A stretch of DNA of 24,681 nt from a virus. The stretch is taken from positions 1 to 24,681 of the IMG/VR virus record IMGVR_UViG_3300013006_000125; one strand, written 5' to 3'. Shown here piece after piece: positions 21,564 through 24,681 of the stretch. The stretch's first letter is position 1. Each line of letters begins with the position of its first letter. The notes under the pieces are model-generated. The model was not told the origin of the DNA, made no database searches, and saw only the letters and a program-made list of their open reading frames with translations. The position numbers and the translations under genes were made by a program.

Positions 21564-21745
21564 TCTCCCCGGACCTCCGTGGCTCCTCGTGCGCTCTCCC
21601 CGGATTGTTGTCCCCGTCATCTACATTCTGGAAAAGATGAGAGTGGGTAGGAGTGGTAGAGTGTCCCCCGGAGCATGTTCATGACATGTCAAGAGTAGGT
21701 AGGAGGCGGTAGGAGCATAATCGATGAAGGGTGGTTCTAGGGGGG

Positions 21746-21775
21746 TTGACAGCTGGGATCGGCGTATGGTACACT
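21746..21775 (+). promoter_or_regulatory. sigma-70 promoter of the packaging genes, probably leaderless
   Basis: TTGACA, 18 nt, TACACT. Transcription should start near 21782, which is the A of the terS ATG, so the mRNA would have no leader. This agrees with the lack of any Shine-Dalgarno before terS. Confidence 0.7.
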
Positions 21776-21781
21776 CTGCAT

Positions 21782-22252
21782 ATGAGTGATGTTACAGACA
21801 TTGAACCCCTGCATTCCGTTGATATGACGGAGGACGGTCAATTCGAGTATCCAATACTTACTCAAGCAGAGGACACATTCGCTCTTGCAGTCATCGAATG
21901 CGGTGGGAATGTAGCGTCAGCGTACAAAATGACGTTCGGTGCCGATTCTCCGTTCCCGGTAGCTCGGGGCAAGGAATTGCTAAGTAAGCCTCAAATCGCT
22001 TTAAGAATCAAGGAAATCACGGATAAAATCCAAGACGCGTCCCTAATATCAATGGGCGCTCATCTATATGAATTAGCGGACATCCGGGACCTTGCGAAGG
22101 TATCAGGACAGTTAAAAGTCGCGTTGAACGCAGAACGAGCGCGAGGTGAAGTAGTCGGGTTGTACGACAATTTCGCAAGCGGCGGAAAGAATAACGCAGG
22201 ACCCGCGAATATCCAGATCAATATGGTTAGCAAGTTCGACGTAAATATATAA
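21782..22252 (+). CDS. terminase small subunit
   Basis: A 156-residue protein from MSDVTDIEPLHSV. A longer frame from a GTG at 21731 overlaps the promoter and is rejected. The core LTQAEDTFALAVIECGGNVASAYKMTFG followed by PVARGKELLSKPQIALRIKE is the typical helix-turn-helix of small terminases ('GN-S-AY---F----A---G--LL--P---RI'). A helix with EL-DIRDLAK and a glycine/asparagine-rich tail follow. It would recognise the packaging site and load the large subunit. It is coupled to terL by TAATG, and the leaderless start is unusual. The pac site may be in this gene or in the repeat region upstream. Confidence 0.85.
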   Translation: MSDVTDIEPLHSVDMTEDGQFEYPILTQAEDTFALAVIECGGNVASAYKMTFGADSPFPVARGKELLSKPQIALRIKEITDKIQDASLISMGAHLYELADIRDLAKVSGQLKVALNAERARGEVVGLYDNFASGGKNNAGPANIQINMVSKFDVNI

Positions 22253-23607
22253 TGCACGAATTTAAACTTACCGCTAAGCAAGAAGAAGCCCAAGAAGTGC
22301 TGGCAGGAAGTGCTACGCACGGTATGTTATTCGGCGGGTCGCGGTCTGGTAAGACGTTTTTGCTGGTTCGAAATGTCGTGCTACGCGCAATGAAGGCTCC
22401 ACGGTCGCGTCACTGCATTTTGCGGTTTCGTTTTAACCACATAAAAGCGTCAATTATTCTAGACACGTTTCCGAAAGTCATGGAAGTATGCTTTCCAGGG
22501 GTTACGTATAATCTCTCGAAAACTGACTGGTTCGCAGCGTTACCGAATGGCAGTGAAGTGTGGTTCGGCGGACTAGATGATAAAGAAAGAACAGAAAAAA
22601 TCCTGGGTCAAGAATATTCAACGATATATTTCAATGAGTGTTCACAAATCCCGCAAGGTTCTCATGACATAGCGATGACCCGGTTGGCGCAACTTGCAGA
22701 AACTACGTCGGGCCATTTCTTGACTCCACGGGCGTTCTACGACATGAACCCCACGAACAAGATGCACTGGGCATACAAGATATTTATTCAGAAGATCGAA
22801 CCTGAGACGAAAAAGCCTCTAAGTCACCCAGAGAATTTTGTGAACTGCAAAATGAACCCGGAAGACAATGCGCAGAATTTATCTTCAACGTATCTAGAAA
22901 CCTTAAAAGCGCTCAGTCCGCGTCTCCGAAAGCGGTTTTTGCTCGGTGAATTTGCCGATGTCACAAATAATGCGCTCTTTAATGACGAGAATTTCGAACT
23001 CTGGCGAGTCGTTGACGGTGTGGTTCCCGACATGGTTCGAATCGTTATTTCTGTCGACCCGTCAGGAGCTGGAGATACTAACAATGCAGATAATGACGCT
23101 ATCGGTATCATCGTAGCTGGCATTGGAACCGATGGCAATTGTTATATCATGGAAGACATCACCGTAAAAGCAGGCCCGGCAACATGGGGTAAAGTAGCGA
23201 CGGATGCTTATGACCGTCATGAAGCTGACGCAGTGGTTGGTGAAGTGAATTACGGTGGCGCGATGGTGAAACATGTGATTCAAACAGCTCGTCCACGGAC
23301 CAATTTCCGAAAAGTCACAGCCACTCGCGGTAAAGTAGTAAGAGCTGAACCTATTTCGGCACTTTACGAACAGGGTAAAGTGCGTCATGTCGGGTATATG
23401 CGAGATTTGGAAGATGAACTTTCAGCGTTTACCACGAACGGATATATAGGCGAAAATAGTCCGAATCGCGCTGATGCACTCATTTGGGCCGTTTCTGAGC
23501 TTTTCCCTGGTATTATTAAACCCCGCAAAGAAAAGCAAATCGCCGAAGAAGTGCGTCCACGTATGTATTCTGGTCGGGGACTTACATCTTCATGGTTAGG
23601 AGCATAG
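22252..23607 (+). CDS. terminase large subunit
   Basis: A 451-residue packaging motor and nuclease. ATPase: Walker A GGSRSGKT (28-35), Walker B with catalytic Glu, TIYFNE (Glu129), and coupling-like FYDMNPTNKMHW. Nuclease (RNase H fold): ISVDPSG (Asp268), NDAIG (Asp281), EVNYGG, and C-terminal NRADALIW (Asp408). The length is usual for the phage terminase family of podo- and siphoviruses. It cuts and pumps DNA into the prohead through the portal. The start overlaps the terS stop by one base without a Shine-Dalgarno, so translation depends on terS. Confidence 0.95.
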   Translation: MHEFKLTAKQEEAQEVLAGSATHGMLFGGSRSGKTFLLVRNVVLRAMKAPRSRHCILRFRFNHIKASIILDTFPKVMEVCFPGVTYNLSKTDWFAALPNGSEVWFGGLDDKERTEKILGQEYSTIYFNECSQIPQGSHDIAMTRLAQLAETTSGHFLTPRAFYDMNPTNKMHWAYKIFIQKIEPETKKPLSHPENFVNCKMNPEDNAQNLSSTYLETLKALSPRLRKRFLLGEFADVTNNALFNDENFELWRVVDGVVPDMVRIVISVDPSGAGDTNNADNDAIGIIVAGIGTDGNCYIMEDITVKAGPATWGKVATDAYDRHEADAVVGEVNYGGAMVKHVIQTARPRTNFRKVTATRGKVVRAEPISALYEQGKVRHVGYMRDLEDELSAFTTNGYIGENSPNRADALIWAVSELFPGIIKPRKEKQIAEEVRPRMYSGRGLTSSWLGA

Positions 23608-23608
23608 A

Positions 23609-23863
23609 ATGGCGACGAAAAAAGTATCCTTATCAGTCGGGCGCGGTGAGAAGCTGCCTACCTCCCAAGGCGCTGGACTGACTGCCAAGGGCAGGGAAAA
23701 GTACAACGCTGCAACTGGTTCTAATTTGAAAGCGCCGCAGCCCCAAGGCGGCGCACGCAAGGACTCGTTCTGTGCCCGTATGTCTGGCGTGCCTGGGCCA
23801 ATGAAAGATGAAAAGGGTAATCCCACCCGCAAAGCTGCTGCTTTAGCAAGATGGAAGTGTTAA
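23609..23863 (+). CDS. small basic protein conserved beside phage terminase genes
   Basis: An 84-residue Lys/Gly/Ala-rich protein. The segment KLPTSQGAGLTAKGREKYNA, then SNLKAPQPQGGARKDSFCAR and a last part NPTRKAAALARWKC, is a well conserved pattern in many environmental and cyanophage-like genomes, where it stays hypothetical; my recollection is of it near terminase or portal genes. AGGAG stands 9 nt before the ATG. It could be a virion or nucleic-acid-binding protein because of its charge (inference). Confidence 0.65.
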   Translation: MATKKVSLSVGRGEKLPTSQGAGLTAKGREKYNAATGSNLKAPQPQGGARKDSFCARMSGVPGPMKDEKGNPTRKAAALARWKC

Positions 23864-23865
23864 TC

Positions 23866-24018
23866 ATGCCATTAGTCAAATCAAAAACACCCGAAGCGTT
23901 TCGCAAAAATGTGAAGGCTGAAGTAGCCAGCGGCAAGCCGGTGAAGCAGGCCGTAGCGATCGCCTACTCTGTCAAGCGCGAAGCCGCAAAGCCCACCCCG
24001 AAAGGTAAAAATGGCTGA
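23866..24018 (+). CDS. very small basic phage protein
   Basis: A 50-residue protein, MPLVKSKTPEAFRKNVKAEV then ASGKPVKQAVAIAYSVKREA and a Lys-rich end. The pattern 'S-KPVKQAVAIAY' followed by a basic tail is a known small family found in phages and plasmids, function unknown. The start is 2 nt after the previous stop and GGAAG lies upstream. It ends inside the portal gene start (8-nt overlap). The composition is highly basic, like its upstream neighbour. Confidence 0.65.
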   Translation: MPLVKSKTPEAFRKNVKAEVASGKPVKQAVAIAYSVKREAAKPTPKGKNG

Positions 24019-24681
24019 TCAAACGGGCATGGTCGCTGCAGCTAATGTCGCCAATGGCGGCGGGACAAAAGACAGCGACTCTGAAATCCTTGCCACGGCC
24101 CGTTCACGGCTTGATTTGGCGGTATCGGCCACGTCCGAGTCGCGTGAGGATGAAAATGACGACTTGAAGTTCTACGCTGGCTCACCGGACAACTGCTGGC
24201 AATGGCCTGCCGACGTGCTGGCTACCCGTGGCGCGGTGCAGGGACAGACCATCAACGCACGGCCCACGCTGACGATCAACAAGCTGCCGCAGCACGTTCG
24301 CCAAGTTACCAACGACCAGCGGCAGAACCGCCCTGGTGCCAAGGTCATCCCCGTGGACAGCGACGCCGACGTGGAGATTGCCGAGATTTTCAACGGCATG
24401 ATTCGGCACATTGAGTACATGAGCGATGCTGACGTAGCCTACGACACCGCCTGCGAGAACCAGGTAGCCTACGGCGAGGGCTACATCCGGCTGCTAACTG
24501 AGTATTGCGACGACAACACGTTTGATCAGGACATCAAGATTGGCCGGATTCGCAATTCGTTCTCGGTCTACATGGACCCGACCATGCAAGACCCTACTGG
24601 CGCTGATGCCAAGTACTGTTTTGTCACGGAAGACCTGACGCGAGACGAATACACCCGCCTGTACCCTGATGCAGCGCCTAT
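24011..24681 (+). CDS. P22-type portal protein, N-terminal part
   Basis: The frame from ATG 24011 stays open to the window end (223 codons). After an Ala/Gly N-terminus there is SEILATARSRLDLAVSATSE, DDLKFYAGSPDNCW, RPTLTINKLPQHVRQVTNDQ, RQNRPGAKVIPVD, and CENQVAYGEGYIRLLTEY, SFSVYMDP. These follow the P22-like portal order (W-, RP-LT-N-L---V-QV-NDQR-NRP) closely. The portal is the DNA entry ring at one vertex and binds TerL. AAAGGT stands before the ATG. The 3' part is missing from the window. Confidence 0.88.
   Translation, partial: MADQTGMVAAANVANGGGTKDSDSEILATARSRLDLAVSATSESREDENDDLKFYAGSPDNCWQWPADVLATRGAVQGQTINARPTLTINKLPQHVRQVTNDQRQNRPGAKVIPVDSDADVEIAEIFNGMIRHIEYMSDADVAYDTACENQVAYGEGYIRLLTEYCDDNTFDQDIKIGRIRNSFSVYMDPTMQDPTGADAKYCFVTEDLTRDEYTRLYPDAAP

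Larger units (their letters stand above)
20957..21715. repeat. array of eleven TAGGAG/CTCCTA hexamers
   Basis: CTCCTA at 20957, 21065, 21099, 21119 and 21555; TAGGAG at 21200, 21220, 21228, 21648, 21700 and 21710. The left four read CTCCTA, while most on the right read TAGGAG, so the array changes orientation. Surrounding G-runs (21137-21155, 21207-21239) could form quadruplexes. Confidence 0.7.
20661..21781. other. 1.1-kb non-coding repeat region, candidate origin/partition/control centre
   Basis: No gene is credible here: open frames lack ribosome sites and follow the repeats. Leftward transcription begins on its left side and rightward terS transcription on its right. From left to right it holds two parS sites, a 14-bp tandem repeat, C-rich then G-rich blocks with TAGGAG/CTCCTA hexamers, CRTGRAAC half-site-like motifs, an AT-rich stretch (about 21385-21530) with repeated TATATTTTCCG-like words, and pyrimidine-rich sequence. 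The mix of iterons, an AT-rich core and divergent promoters is typical of a replication origin; a pac site near terS is another option. Confidence 0.6.

Noticed and set aside
21731-21781. GTG start 17 codons upstream of terS
   Set aside because: It would place the -35 and -10 boxes inside the coding sequence and has no ribosome site.
1-24681. Temperate lifestyle (integrase, att site, repressor)
   Set aside because: No integrase or repressor was found in the window; a plasmid-like prophage using parS stays possible but unproved.

Overview
The window is part of a tailed double-stranded DNA phage genome, probably short-tailed. It has a P22-type portal start, a block of virion and DNA-ejection genes, a holin/M15-endolysin lysis cassette and a complete replication module, with a TerS/TerL pair next to a large non-coding region. 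No integrase, repressor, RNA polymerase, tRNA or CRISPR was found. Promoters look like bacterial sigma-70 promoters, so transcription is presumably by host RNA polymerase. The host cannot be named. Shine-Dalgarno sites, the P22-type parts and the bacterial parS sites suggest a bacterium, perhaps a proteobacterium (inference).

Layout: 1-5840 on the plus strand holds the end of a tail or structural gene, a cupin, three ejection/internal virion proteins and the lysis genes. From 5803 to 20565 every gene is on the minus strand. Read in transcription order (right to left) this block has an early operon of small accessory genes (20565-16083), a SNF2 helicase, a three-gene unit ending in a putative ssDNA-binding protein and closed by a UUCG-loop terminator, then polymerase, purZ, mazZ, datZ, a VRR-NUC nuclease and a primase-helicase. 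About 1.2 kb without genes (20566-21781) separates this from the plus-strand packaging genes terS, terL, two small genes and the portal start.

The central result is a compact, translationally coupled 2-aminoadenine (Z) genome cassette at 8790-12558. It holds a family A polymerase of DpoZ type, a PurZ with the diagnostic Asp-to-Ser change in its P-loop, a MazG-like MazZ and an HD-domain DatZ. In the known pathway PurZ joins aspartate to dGMP, host PurB and host kinases finish dZTP, MazZ supplies dGMP from dGTP, DatZ destroys dATP, and the polymerase copies with Z in place of A. The prediction is that this phage replaces adenine with 2-aminoadenine in its DNA. A PrimPol-helicase fusion and a resolvase-like nuclease follow in the same operon.

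The second result is in the 1.2 kb gap. It holds two perfect 16-bp chromosomal parS sites (the ParB/Spo0J target) in inverted orientation, six more half-site-like CRTGRAAC motifs, eleven TAGGAG/CTCCTA hexamers, tandem and inverted repeats and an AT-rich core. No parB gene is in the window. The region looks like a replication, partition or packaging control centre that may recruit a host or phage ParB.

Smaller points include a likely +1 frameshift (UUU UGA C) in a lysis-region gene, a leaderless terS transcript, two related promoters with inverted repeats around their -35 boxes, a pair of paralogous early genes of opposite charge, and three tiny membrane-protein genes (one of them the frameshifted gene).
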